From the NCBI RefSeq assembly GCF_004310285.1, contig NZ_SISF01000025.1, positions 105,568 to 169,567 of the forward strand: a stretch of DNA of 64,000 nt, written 5' to 3'. Numbering within the stretch: the first letter of the stretch is position 1; each line of letters starts with the position of its first letter. Shown one piece after another: positions 7,102 through 14,624 of the stretch. The notes beneath the pieces are model-generated. The model ran no database searches and had not been told where the DNA came from. It saw nothing but the letters and a program-made list of their open reading frames with translations. The position numbers and the translations under genes are program-made. This stretch comes from Agrobacterium cavarae. GTDB lineage: Bacteria > Pseudomonadota > Alphaproteobacteria > Rhizobiales > Rhizobiaceae.

Positions 7102-8706
7102 TCAGGCGAAGTTGCCCATTCGCAGATAGTAGGATTCGGCGTCGCCCACCCGGCCATCTTCGCGCGCGCCATCTGAGACCGAGTGATCGACCGGCTCATC
7201 ATTGGCGGCCACGCGCTCTTCCTGGCCGGATAGATCGTCTGGATGATCTTGCTTCGCGTCGTTCTGGTCCGCCTGGCCGTGCCCCGCCTCTTCGCCGGCT
7301 TCGCCTTCGCCCTTAGAGGAGGGCCAGCGACCGCGCGGCGGTGCCTCCTCATCGCGCTTCTGCTCCTCGATCGGGTAGTTGACAAAGGGAAGCGGCGTTC
7401 CGGGCTTTGTCACCAGCGAGGCGACGGCGGATTGAAGTGCCGCCTGCTCGAAGACGAGGGTTTTTCCGTCGGCGGCGACCGAAGCGCGGGCAGCTATTTG
7501 CGCTTCCGGGCGTAGGAGCCCAGTCGTCGTCTCTTCAATGGGTGCCTCGGTGGCGTGCGCCTGCGGCTGTCCGGTTGTCATGACCTGCTGCTTTTTTGTG
7601 GCCTCGGTATCGGAGGCTTCTTCGTGCGGTGGGACTGGCAGCGTGGAAGCTGTGTCTGCGAGCGGATCGGCACGCTCAGGCAGTCTGCCGAGCAGTACAG
7701 CCAATAGCAGTTTCTCCATGTCCTGCGGGCTCGCGGCACGAATCTGCGCCGCAATAGTCGCCGCGTCCGCTTTCAAGAACGAGGCGAGAGCAGCATCATC
7801 CATCGTACCATCTGGCATCACCATCGGTAGCTCCGCATTCGGGGGAAGGGCGATGGATGATCCGGCGTTGCTGGACAGAGCGGGTGGGGCAGACGCCTGC
7901 GCTTGGGGTACGGGCGGGGAAGCTTGAGGCGCACCGAGGGCTGCGGGAGTGGAAGCCGTCGCTGACGTGGCGTTTTGCGGAAGGAGAGGCGTCTGCGCCG
8001 TCGGTCTTGCAGATACCTCTGTTGAGGTCTGAGCAGCATGGGATGTCGGAGCAGGTACGTCGTCTGTCACGCCCCCTGTTGGTGCCAGAGCGGGGGCCAC
8101 AGGTTTACCTGGCGAAGAGACACTTTGGTCCGGGGAGAGCGGCGGTCGAGGACCCTGCAAGGCTGGCGCGGGCACTTTGATCGGCAGAGGAGTAAGGGAT
8201 GGGCTGTCGGGCATAAGATCCTGAAGATAGGGCGGCAGCGCCACCTTCACGCCATCCTTCGACTGGCCGACACGGGCCAGTTCCAGCATCACCGCCAGTC
8301 TTGCGGCATGGGGTCCGGCGTTGTTTTTCAGAATGTCCAGCATGAGCGCAATCGTCATGCCCTTCAGCAGCTTTCCCAGTTGCTGTTCAAGTGCAGCTTT
8401 CTGCGCCAATGGGAGAGATTGGAGGGCCGAGGTGAGACGGTTCACATAGGCTTCGGCATCTTCCCCCTCCAGGCGTTCCATTCCCAGAAGCGAGCCCAGA
8501 ACCTCCGTCAGCACGGTTCCGGTGCGGTGAAGCTCCGCTTCGCCGGAGACAGCGCGTGCCGCAACGACAGGGGGATTGGGTGAGGTATCGGAAATGGCCT
8601 GAGGGACATTTGGCTGATTGACCGGCGAACTGACCGCATCCTGCTTCTGCCCCGCAGTCTGCGAGGAAAATTCTCCTGCTGTGACGGCACTGACGGGCGG
8701 CAACAT
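7102..8706 (-). CDS. Ala/Pro-rich hypothetical protein (534 aa)
   Basis: I do not recognise a characterised family. Residues about 60-170 form an Ala/Leu-rich helical domain (TVLTEVLGSLLGMERLEGED onwards). Residues about 180-400 are a low-complexity Pro/Ala/Thr/Ser linker. A second helical segment (LASFLKADAATIAAQIRAAS) lies near 310, and the C-terminus is very hydrophilic, rich in Glu, Asp and Gln. No signal peptide or membrane segment is evident. The layout recalls flagellar hook-length control proteins, but no conserved FliK C-terminal core is visible and no flagellar gene is nearby, so that name is not justified. AAGAAAGAG precedes the ATG. Confidence 0.7.
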   Translation of the reverse strand: MLPPVSAVTAGEFSSQTAGQKQDAVSSPVNQPNVPQAISDTSPNPPVVAARAVSGEAELHRTGTVLTEVLGSLLGMERLEGEDAEAYVNRLTSALQSLPLAQKAALEQQLGKLLKGMTIALMLDILKNNAGPHAARLAVMLELARVGQSKDGVKVALPPYLQDLMPDSPSLTPLPIKVPAPALQGPRPPLSPDQSVSSPGKPVAPALAPTGGVTDDVPAPTSHAAQTSTEVSARPTAQTPLLPQNATSATASTPAALGAPQASPPVPQAQASAPPALSSNAGSSIALPPNAELPMVMPDGTMDDAALASFLKADAATIAAQIRAASPQDMEKLLLAVLLGRLPERADPLADTASTLPVPPHEEASDTEATKKQQVMTTGQPQAHATEAPIEETTTGLLRPEAQIAARASVAADGKTLVFEQAALQSAVASLVTKPGTPLPFVNYPIEEQKRDEEAPPRGRWPSSKGEGEAGEEAGHGQADQNDAKQDHPDDLSGQEERVAANDEPVDHSVSDGAREDGRVGDAESYYLRMGNFA

Positions 8707-8930
8707 GGCGCGCTCTTTCTTCGGTCCGAAGCGCGTTGATCCGCTGTCATCGCGTCGCAGCTTTGATGCTCAGGGATGCGCTCGAGCCGTTGCTCGTCAT
8801 CCGCACCACCGGGGAATGATGTCCAAAGCCTACCCTTCGAAAGCAGGCGAACGAATCATTAAGAGCAATCATGACGGGGAATCGTTAATCGACTGCTAAC
8901 CATAAGCGTGTGGCGTCGCCACGGACCGTC

Positions 8931-9557
8931 TCAGCTATGGGCGAAGATGTCTGTATCGTCCCAGCCGAGAAGATCGAGCTTTGCCCGTGTGGGCAGGAAG
9001 GCGAAGCAGGCGGTGGCGTGGTCGTAGCGGCCGTCACGGATCAGCCGGTGGGTAAGCTTGTCGCGAAGCGCATGCAGATGGAGAACATCGGATGCGGCAT
9101 ATTCGAGCTGCGCCGGGGAGAGCGTCTCAGCCGCCCAGTCTGAGGATTGCTGCGCCTTGGAGATGTCGATCTCCAGCATCTCTTTCAGATTGTCCTTCAG
9201 TCCGTGCCGGTCCGTATAGGTCCGGCAGAGCCTGGAGGCGATCTTGGTGCAGAAGACCGGCGTCGTCGTCACGCCGAAGGTGTGGAAGAGCACGGCGATA
9301 TCGAAGCGACCGTAATGGAAGATCTTCTCGCGACTCGGATCCTCCAGCATGGCGACGAGGTTTGGCGCTTCCTTCTGCCCCGCGGCAATGCGTACGACAT
9401 CGGCCGTGCCGTCGCCGGGTGAAAGCTGTACGACACACAGCCTGTCGCGACGCGGCACCAAACCGAGCGTTTCCGTATCGACGGCGATTGCGCCTGTATA
9501 GCGCGCGGCATCGCTCGCAGAAATATCGCCTTCATGATAGCGGATCTTGGCAGCCAT
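8931..9557 (-). CDS. rnd: Ribonuclease D-type 3'-5' exonuclease
   Basis: A 208-residue DEDDy exonuclease. The catalytic motifs are visible in order: AVDTETLGL (residues 25-33, Exo I), HYGRFDIAVL (Exo II, about residue 81) and YAASDVLHLHAL (Exo III, the Tyr of DEDDy, about residue 160). E. coli RNase D is nearly twice as long and carries HRDC domains. Those are absent here, as in the short form common in alphaproteobacteria. The predicted role is trimming of tRNA and other stable RNA 3' ends. It is a single gene with non-coding flanks of about 225 bases on each side. Confidence 0.9.
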   Translation of the reverse strand: MAAKIRYHEGDISASDAARYTGAIAVDTETLGLVPRRDRLCVVQLSPGDGTADVVRIAAGQKEAPNLVAMLEDPSREKIFHYGRFDIAVLFHTFGVTTTPVFCTKIASRLCRTYTDRHGLKDNLKEMLEIDISKAQQSSDWAAETLSPAQLEYAASDVLHLHALRDKLTHRLIRDGRYDHATACFAFLPTRAKLDLLGWDDTDIFAHS

Positions 9558-9649
9558 TTGGTACCCCGGTTACGCGTCTTCCGGTTTCGGCTATAGCGCA
9601 AAGTGGCTGTTGGCGATACCGCTTTTGGCCCTGGAGCGCGGTGGGGTGC

Positions 9650-9740
9650 CACTGGATGCGCCAAGGACGCTCATCTTTTTTGACGAGTCGCATCCTGTCA
9701 TTGCGAAAATCGATCTCGATTTTCGGGCCGATGCTCCAGG
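9650..9740 (+). repeat. RIME-like intergenic repeat (copy 1, degenerate)
   Basis: Contains AAGGACGCTC, CGCATCCTG, then GCGAAAATCGA...TCGATTTTCGGGCCGATGCT, the same blocks in the same order as in the copies at 11448-11500 and 57106-57212. The core is a near-perfect hairpin (CGAAAATCGA / TCGATTTTCG). It matches what I know of Rhizobium intergenic mosaic elements (RIME). Non-coding. Confidence 0.6.
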
Positions 9741-9793
9741 CGCTCTTGCCTCGTCAGGCGGTCGCGGTCTAGGTTGACGTCAAATTCCTGCCA

Positions 9794-10384
9794 ATGACGA
9801 AAATTCCCATATCCATGACCAAGAAAATCTATCTCGCGGGACCTGAGGTCTTTCTCTCCAACGCGCGCGACATGCTGGATGCGAAGGCACAGCTTGCCCG
9901 AGACGCCGGCTTCACCCCACTGTCTCCCGGCGATCTTGAAATTCCGCCTGCCGACACAAAGACCGGCCATGGTTGCAACATCAACGCTATCGACGAGCAT
10001 ATGATGCTTGAGGCGGACGCCGTCATTGCCAACCTGACGCCCTTCCGGGGAATTGCCGCCGATGTCGGTACGAGCTTCGAGCTTGGCTTCATGTGCGCTC
10101 TCGGCAAGCCGGTGTTCGCCTATACCAATATGGCGAAGAACCATTTTACCCGCATCCAAGATCACTATGCCGGCGATGTCTCGCTTAGCGATGATGGGCG
10201 TTACAGAGGACCCGACGGGCTTTCTGTCGAGAATTTCGACATGGTCGACAACCTCATGCTTCATGGCAGTATCCTGCGCCGGGGCGGGGCCATCATCGTT
10301 GGAGATGCGGCACCTGAGGAACTCTATACCGATCTGACGGCATTCAGAGAGTGCCTGAAGCTTGCTGCGGCAAAGCTTCTTTAA
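9794..10384 (+). CDS. Nucleoside 2-deoxyribosyltransferase family protein
   Basis: A 196-residue protein of the NDT family, which cleaves or exchanges the base of 2'-deoxyribonucleosides in nucleotide salvage. The N-terminal IYLAGPEVF motif and the catalytic-site motif GTSFELGFMCALGKPV (nucleophile Glu at about residue 96) are intact, together with the DAVIANLTPFRG segment. A second start, seven codons in at 9815, fits the family just as well, since neither has a strong ribosome site. It is followed by a dehydrogenase gene 26 bases downstream, so the two may be co-transcribed. Confidence 0.85.
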   Translation: MTKIPISMTKKIYLAGPEVFLSNARDMLDAKAQLARDAGFTPLSPGDLEIPPADTKTGHGCNINAIDEHMMLEADAVIANLTPFRGIAADVGTSFELGFMCALGKPVFAYTNMAKNHFTRIQDHYAGDVSLSDDGRYRGPDGLSVENFDMVDNLMLHGSILRRGGAIIVGDAAPEELYTDLTAFRECLKLAAAKLL

Positions 10385-10410
10385 ACGGCACCAGCAAGCG
10401 GAGAGCAGAT

Positions 10411-11163
10411 ATGACAGCCACGATTCTCATCACCGGAGCGACCTCTGGCTTCGGCCTTTCCACCGCGCGTCTTTTTGCAAGCCATGGCTGGAAGGTGATC
10501 GGCACCGGCCGTCGCGCCGAGCGTCTCCAAGACCTGAAAGACGAACTCGGATCGTCCTTCCACGGTCTGGCCTTCGACATCACCGATCAGGAGGCGATGC
10601 GTTCGGCTTTCGCCGAATTGCCGCAGGAGTTTACAGCGATCGACGTGCTGGTCAACAATGCCGGCCTGGCGCTTGGAACGGCACCTGCGCCGCAAGTGCC
10701 GCTTCAGGACTGGCACACCATGGTCAACACCAATATTACGGGACTGTTGAACATCACCCACCACTTGCTGCCAACGCTGATCGAGCGCCGTGGCATCGTC
10801 GTCAATCTTTCCTCTGTCGCGGCGAGTTGGCCCTATGCCGGCGGCAATGTCTATGCCGGCACCAAGGCGTTCCTGCGCCAGTTTTCGCTCGGGCTACGAT
10901 CGGATCTTCACGGCAAAGGGGTGCGCGTTACGTCCATCGAGCCCGGCATGTGCGAAACCGAGTTCACGCTGGTGCGCACCGGCGGCAACCAGCAGGCATC
11001 CGACACGCTTTACAAAGGCGTCAACCCGATCCTGCCGGAGGATATCGCCAACACCATTCACTGGGTGGTGTCTCAGCCGAAGCACATCAACATCAACGCC
11101 ATCGAGTTGATGCCGGTGAACCAATCCTTTGCAGGCTTCCAGGTCCATCGCGACACGCAGTGA
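10411..11163 (+). CDS. sdh: Short-chain dehydrogenase, serine 3-dehydrogenase type
   Basis: A 250-residue classical SDR. It has the cofactor motif TGATSGFG (residues 8-15), GTGRR after beta-2 suggesting NADP(H), the NNAG motif, catalytic Ser (NLSSVAA) and the YAGTK active-site Tyr/Lys. The C-terminal ELMPVNQSFAGFQVHR is closely like the Agrobacterium NADP-dependent serine dehydrogenase, which oxidises L-serine and related 3-hydroxy acids to an unstable aminomalonate semialdehyde. The ATG at 10411 has GGAGAG upstream. The frame is open 20 codons further upstream but without a ribosome site. Confidence 0.88.
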   Translation: MTATILITGATSGFGLSTARLFASHGWKVIGTGRRAERLQDLKDELGSSFHGLAFDITDQEAMRSAFAELPQEFTAIDVLVNNAGLALGTAPAPQVPLQDWHTMVNTNITGLLNITHHLLPTLIERRGIVVNLSSVAASWPYAGGNVYAGTKAFLRQFSLGLRSDLHGKGVRVTSIEPGMCETEFTLVRTGGNQQASDTLYKGVNPILPEDIANTIHWVVSQPKHININAIELMPVNQSFAGFQVHRDTQ

Positions 11164-11263
11164 TCAAAAAAACGTCATAGCAAAAGCAGTTATGCAATTT
11201 GCGCATTGCTGCCCTGCGAGTGTCGCGCTTTTCAGCGCCGGGTAACGGGAGTATATATTGATC

Positions 11264-11385
11264 ATCGAAACGACGCACTCCTCCTCCCAGCGTCGTTCGA
11301 TGTGGATTGGCGATACTCCTCCTCCCAATTGCCAATCAAGTTCAAAGCCTGCCGCACCTCCTCCCGCGGCAGGCTTTTTCTTTTC
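11264..11385 (+). ncRNA. Alpha-r14 (NfeR1-like) small RNA with three anti-Shine-Dalgarno loops
   Basis: Three consecutive hairpins each expose CTCCTCCC in the loop. Hairpin 1 spans 11264-11301, with arms ATCGAAACGACGC and GCGTCGTTCGAT (one bulge). Hairpin 2 has arms GATTGGC and GCCAATC (11305-11311, 11331-11337). Hairpin 3 is a 10-bp stem AGCCTGCCGC/GCGGCAGGCT (11346-11375) followed by TTTTTCTTTT, which makes it also the terminator. A TATATT at 11254-11259 could be the -10. Size (about 120 nt) and architecture match the alpha-r14 family. Its S. meliloti member NfeR1 acts in trans on many mRNAs through redundant anti-SD loops. There is no protein-coding potential. Confidence 0.88.
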
Positions 11386-11447
11386 TGGATACCTCTCCGA
11401 TATCTAGTTTTGTCTTCCAGGCGCGATCGCTGGCTCACGAGAGATGG

Positions 11448-11500
11448 TTGCCGCATCCTGCTTTCAGAAAACCGGGTCCGACTTTCGGGCCGGTGCTGTA
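11448..11500 (+). repeat. RIME-like intergenic repeat (copy 2, right half)
   Basis: CGCATCCTG, then AGAAAACCGGGTCCGACTTTCGGGCC and GGTGCTGTAA aligns with the distal halves of the copies at 9650-9740 and 57106-57212. Sits between the small RNA and the 3' end of nasA. Confidence 0.55.
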
Positions 11501-11531
11501 AGGCTTCCCCACCTCGTTTCCGATCGATATG

Positions 11532-14189
11532 TCACTCGGCTGCGGTCTTCAGGCAGCCATCGATGATGGTGCGGATTTCCGCCCGGCAGGAGCCGCAATT
11601 GGTGCCGGCGCTGACGCAGGCGCCCACCGCCTCGACTGTGTGGCAGCCCTCGCGGATCGCGCTGGTGATCTGGTTGATGCCGACATTGAAGCAGGAGCAG
11701 ACGGTGGCACCGGGATCGGGTCTGCCGGCGCCCGGCCTGCCAGCGACGAGCGCGAAGCGGTTGCGTAGATCCTCATGCCGCTCTTTCAACTGGGCGACCG
11801 CCCAGTTTCGCGCAACGGCGACGGGCGCTGCTGCGATAAACAGCGCCGCCAGTAACTTATCTTCGTCAAAAAAGGCGAGCCGAATGTCACCGGTTCGATT
11901 GTCGGCATAGCCGAGCGGTTCGATGCGGGCGTCGATCCCGAAGATTTTTCTGCTCCAAGATATCCAGTCATCCGGCAGCGTGTCGAAGGCAAGCTCCAGA
12001 CGATAGCCGCCCTCGGCCTTGGCGAGAGCCCAATAGGCGCAGTCGGGCTTTTGTGGAGCCGTGGCAGTCACCGCAAAAGCATAGGCCTTTGCTTCAAAGC
12101 GGCGCGCCGTAACGGCGACATTCTTCGATGCCGGCTGTCCGGAGAAGTGATCTGTGATGGGTGGCACCAGCCTGTCGATCCGGGCATTGGCGGCGAACTG
12201 ATCGTTCCAGTGCATCGGCACGAAGAGGCTGCCGCGTGCCTGCCTGTCGGTCACAAGCGCGCGTAGGATCACCGTGCCGAGAGGGCTTTCTACCTCCACC
12301 AGATCGGCACTCTCAACCCTTGCTTCCATCGCATCGCGTGGATGAAACTCGACGAAAGGTTCGGCCAGATGTGAGGATAGCCGGGCACTTTTGCCCGTGC
12401 GGGTCATGGTGTGCCACTGATCGCGGATGCGGCCCGTATTGAGCGTCAGAGGATAGTCGGCGCTCGTGCGGCTCGTCTGCGGCAGCGAGGTAGAGACGAA
12501 ACGCGCCTTCCCGTCCGCATGGAAGAATTTCCCATCGGCGAAGAAGCGCGTCGTGTGGGGGCGCTCACCGGAGCGCTGTGGCCAGTTGAAGGGTGCCAGA
12601 TCGTCATAGGCCGGTTGCCCGATCTCGGCAAATGCGCCGATATCGAAATCACGGCTGCCATTATTCTCGAAGGCCGAGAGGCTGGCATGTTCGGCGAAAA
12701 TCTCCGTGGGATTGGCATAGGTGAACGCATCGGCGTAGCCCATGCGCTTGCCGACTTCGGCAAATTGCCACCAGTCGGCTTTCGCCTCACCTGGTGCTGG
12801 AAGGTAGCCGCGCTGGCGCGAGATGCGCCGTTCCGAATTGGTGACGGTGCCGTCCTTCTCGCCCCAGCCGAGTGATGGCAGCAGCACATGCGCATGGCGT
12901 GCCGTATCGGTCGTCCCCATGATGTCAGAGACGACGACGAAGGGACATTGCTTCAGCGCCGCTTCCACGGCCCCGGCATCGGGCATGGAGACTGCCGGGT
13001 TGGTCGCCATGATCCAGAGCGCCTTGATGCGACCATCGGCCACCGCCTGGAAAAGATCGACGGCTTTGAGGCCGGGCTTAGTCGCAATCGTCGGCGTTTT
13101 CCAGAAGCGCTGCACCCGGTCCCGGTCCTCGGCGCTTTCGATGGCCATATGCGCGGCGAGCATGTTGGCAAGACCACCCACCTCGCGCCCACCCATGGCA
13201 TTGGGCTGTCCGGTCAACGAAAATGGCCCCGCGCCGGGCTTGCCGATGCGGCCTGTCGCCAGATGGCAGTTGATGATGGCGTTGACCTTGTCGGTACCGG
13301 TGGACGACTGGTTGACGCCCTGACTGTAGCAGGTGACGACGCTTTCGGTGCGCTCGAAAAGGTCATAGAAACGGGTAAGCTCGGCGAGGCTTAAGCCCGT
13401 TGCCTCGACGATGGTTGCCAAGCCGATGTCAGAGGCCGCTCTGACCGCTTCCTCAAAACCGTGCGTGTGGCTTTCGATATAGGTCTTGTCGAGTGTTGCT
13501 CCCTTGGCCAGATGCGCCAGCAGGCCGGTGAAAAGCGCCACATCCCCATCCGGCTTGATGGCAAGATGCATATCGGCAATGTCGCAGGTCATGGTGCGGC
13601 GGGGGTCTATCACCACCACCTTCATCTCCGGCCGTTCGGCTTTCGCCGCTGCAAGACGCTGATAGATGACCGGGTGACACCAGGCGAGATTGGAGCCGGT
13701 CAAAATGACGAGATCGGCGAGAAACAGATCCTCATAGACACCTGGAACCGTGTCCGAGCCGAAGGCGCGGCGATGGCCTGCGACGGAGGACGACATGCAA
13801 AGCCGCGAATTGGTGTCGATGTTGGCCGAGCCGATGAAGCCCTTCATCAGCTTGTTGGCGAGATAGTAGTCCTCGGTCAGCAATTGTCCTGAGACATAGA
13901 AGGCGACCGAATCCGGTCCATGTGTCGCGATCGCTTCGGAAAATTTCGAGGCCACGAGATCAAGCGCCTCATCCCAGTTCACTCGGTCACCACCGACGTG
14001 CGGGTAAAGCAGCCGGTCGTCGAGATCGAGCGTTTCGCAAAGTGCCGAACCCTTGGAACAGAGCCGACCGTAATTGGCCGGATGATCCGGATCGCCCTTC
14101 ACCGAAACGCCACCGTCGTCATCGATCTTCGCGATGACGCCGCAGCCGACGCCGCAATAGGGACAGGTGGTCTTGACCTCTTGTGCCAT
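11532..14189 (-). CDS. nasA: Assimilatory nitrate reductase, catalytic subunit
   Basis: An 885-residue molybdopterin oxidoreductase that reduces nitrate to nitrite in the cytoplasm. The N-terminal [4Fe-4S] ligands are C9, C12, C16 (CPYCGVGC) and C44. The Mo-bis-MGD domains follow (YVSGQLLTEDYYLANKLMKG; TNPAVSMPDA), with the molydopterin-binding beta-barrel near residues 560-680. The C-terminus (about 825-880) has a BFD-like [2Fe-2S] domain, VCSCFNVG...CGSC, typical of single-subunit NasA enzymes. It is the last gene of the nrtABD-nirBD-nasA block, starting 2 bases after the nirD stop. Confidence 0.96.
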   Translation of the reverse strand: MAQEVKTTCPYCGVGCGVIAKIDDDGGVSVKGDPDHPANYGRLCSKGSALCETLDLDDRLLYPHVGGDRVNWDEALDLVASKFSEAIATHGPDSVAFYVSGQLLTEDYYLANKLMKGFIGSANIDTNSRLCMSSSVAGHRRAFGSDTVPGVYEDLFLADLVILTGSNLAWCHPVIYQRLAAAKAERPEMKVVVIDPRRTMTCDIADMHLAIKPDGDVALFTGLLAHLAKGATLDKTYIESHTHGFEEAVRAASDIGLATIVEATGLSLAELTRFYDLFERTESVVTCYSQGVNQSSTGTDKVNAIINCHLATGRIGKPGAGPFSLTGQPNAMGGREVGGLANMLAAHMAIESAEDRDRVQRFWKTPTIATKPGLKAVDLFQAVADGRIKALWIMATNPAVSMPDAGAVEAALKQCPFVVVSDIMGTTDTARHAHVLLPSLGWGEKDGTVTNSERRISRQRGYLPAPGEAKADWWQFAEVGKRMGYADAFTYANPTEIFAEHASLSAFENNGSRDFDIGAFAEIGQPAYDDLAPFNWPQRSGERPHTTRFFADGKFFHADGKARFVSTSLPQTSRTSADYPLTLNTGRIRDQWHTMTRTGKSARLSSHLAEPFVEFHPRDAMEARVESADLVEVESPLGTVILRALVTDRQARGSLFVPMHWNDQFAANARIDRLVPPITDHFSGQPASKNVAVTARRFEAKAYAFAVTATAPQKPDCAYWALAKAEGGYRLELAFDTLPDDWISWSRKIFGIDARIEPLGYADNRTGDIRLAFFDEDKLLAALFIAAAPVAVARNWAVAQLKERHEDLRNRFALVAGRPGAGRPDPGATVCSCFNVGINQITSAIREGCHTVEAVGACVSAGTNCGSCRAEIRTIIDGCLKTAAE

Positions 14190-14191
14190 GC

Positions 14192-14530
14192 TTACTCCGC
14201 AGCGATCATCATGCTTTCAAGCGCAACAGACAGGTTGCCATCGATGTTGCGCACGGGGATGGTGCGCACCGCACCCTCGTCGGCGCCTTCGGCCCTGCCG
14301 GTTTCCAGCGAAATGACCCAGTTATGCAAAGGGCAGGTCACTGATGCGCCGTGAACGATGCCTTGAGAGAGCGGCCCGCCCTTGTGAGGGCAGTGATCTT
14401 CGATGGCATAGACGTCGTTATCGGCCGTGCGGAACACCGCAATCTTGCCCATCGGCGTCTTCACGCAGCGCGCGCCGCGCAGTGGAATGTCAGAGATATT
14501 GCCGATTTCGACCCAGTTCATCGTCGTCAT
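14192..14530 (-). CDS. nirD: Nitrite reductase small subunit
   Basis: A 112-residue Rieske-fold protein, partner of NirB. The two metal-binding blocks CPHKGGPLSQG (from about residue 47) and CPLHNW (about 66-71) are both present. The reading frame is open further upstream, but homologous sequence begins at the ATG at 14530 (MTTMNWVEIGN). An ATG three codons downstream with AGG spacing is an alternative. It lies 94 bases after nirB and 2 bases before nasA. Confidence 0.93.
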   Translation of the reverse strand: MTTMNWVEIGNISDIPLRGARCVKTPMGKIAVFRTADNDVYAIEDHCPHKGGPLSQGIVHGASVTCPLHNWVISLETGRAEGADEGAVRTIPVRNIDGNLSVALESMMIAAE

Positions 14531-14624
14531 CCTGTGTCCGGTTGGAAGTTTTGGGATGGGGCGACATCTCCTCCATGTCGCCCCACCACCCAGCGCTATG
14601 CACCGATGGCTTCGAAAGCCCCGG

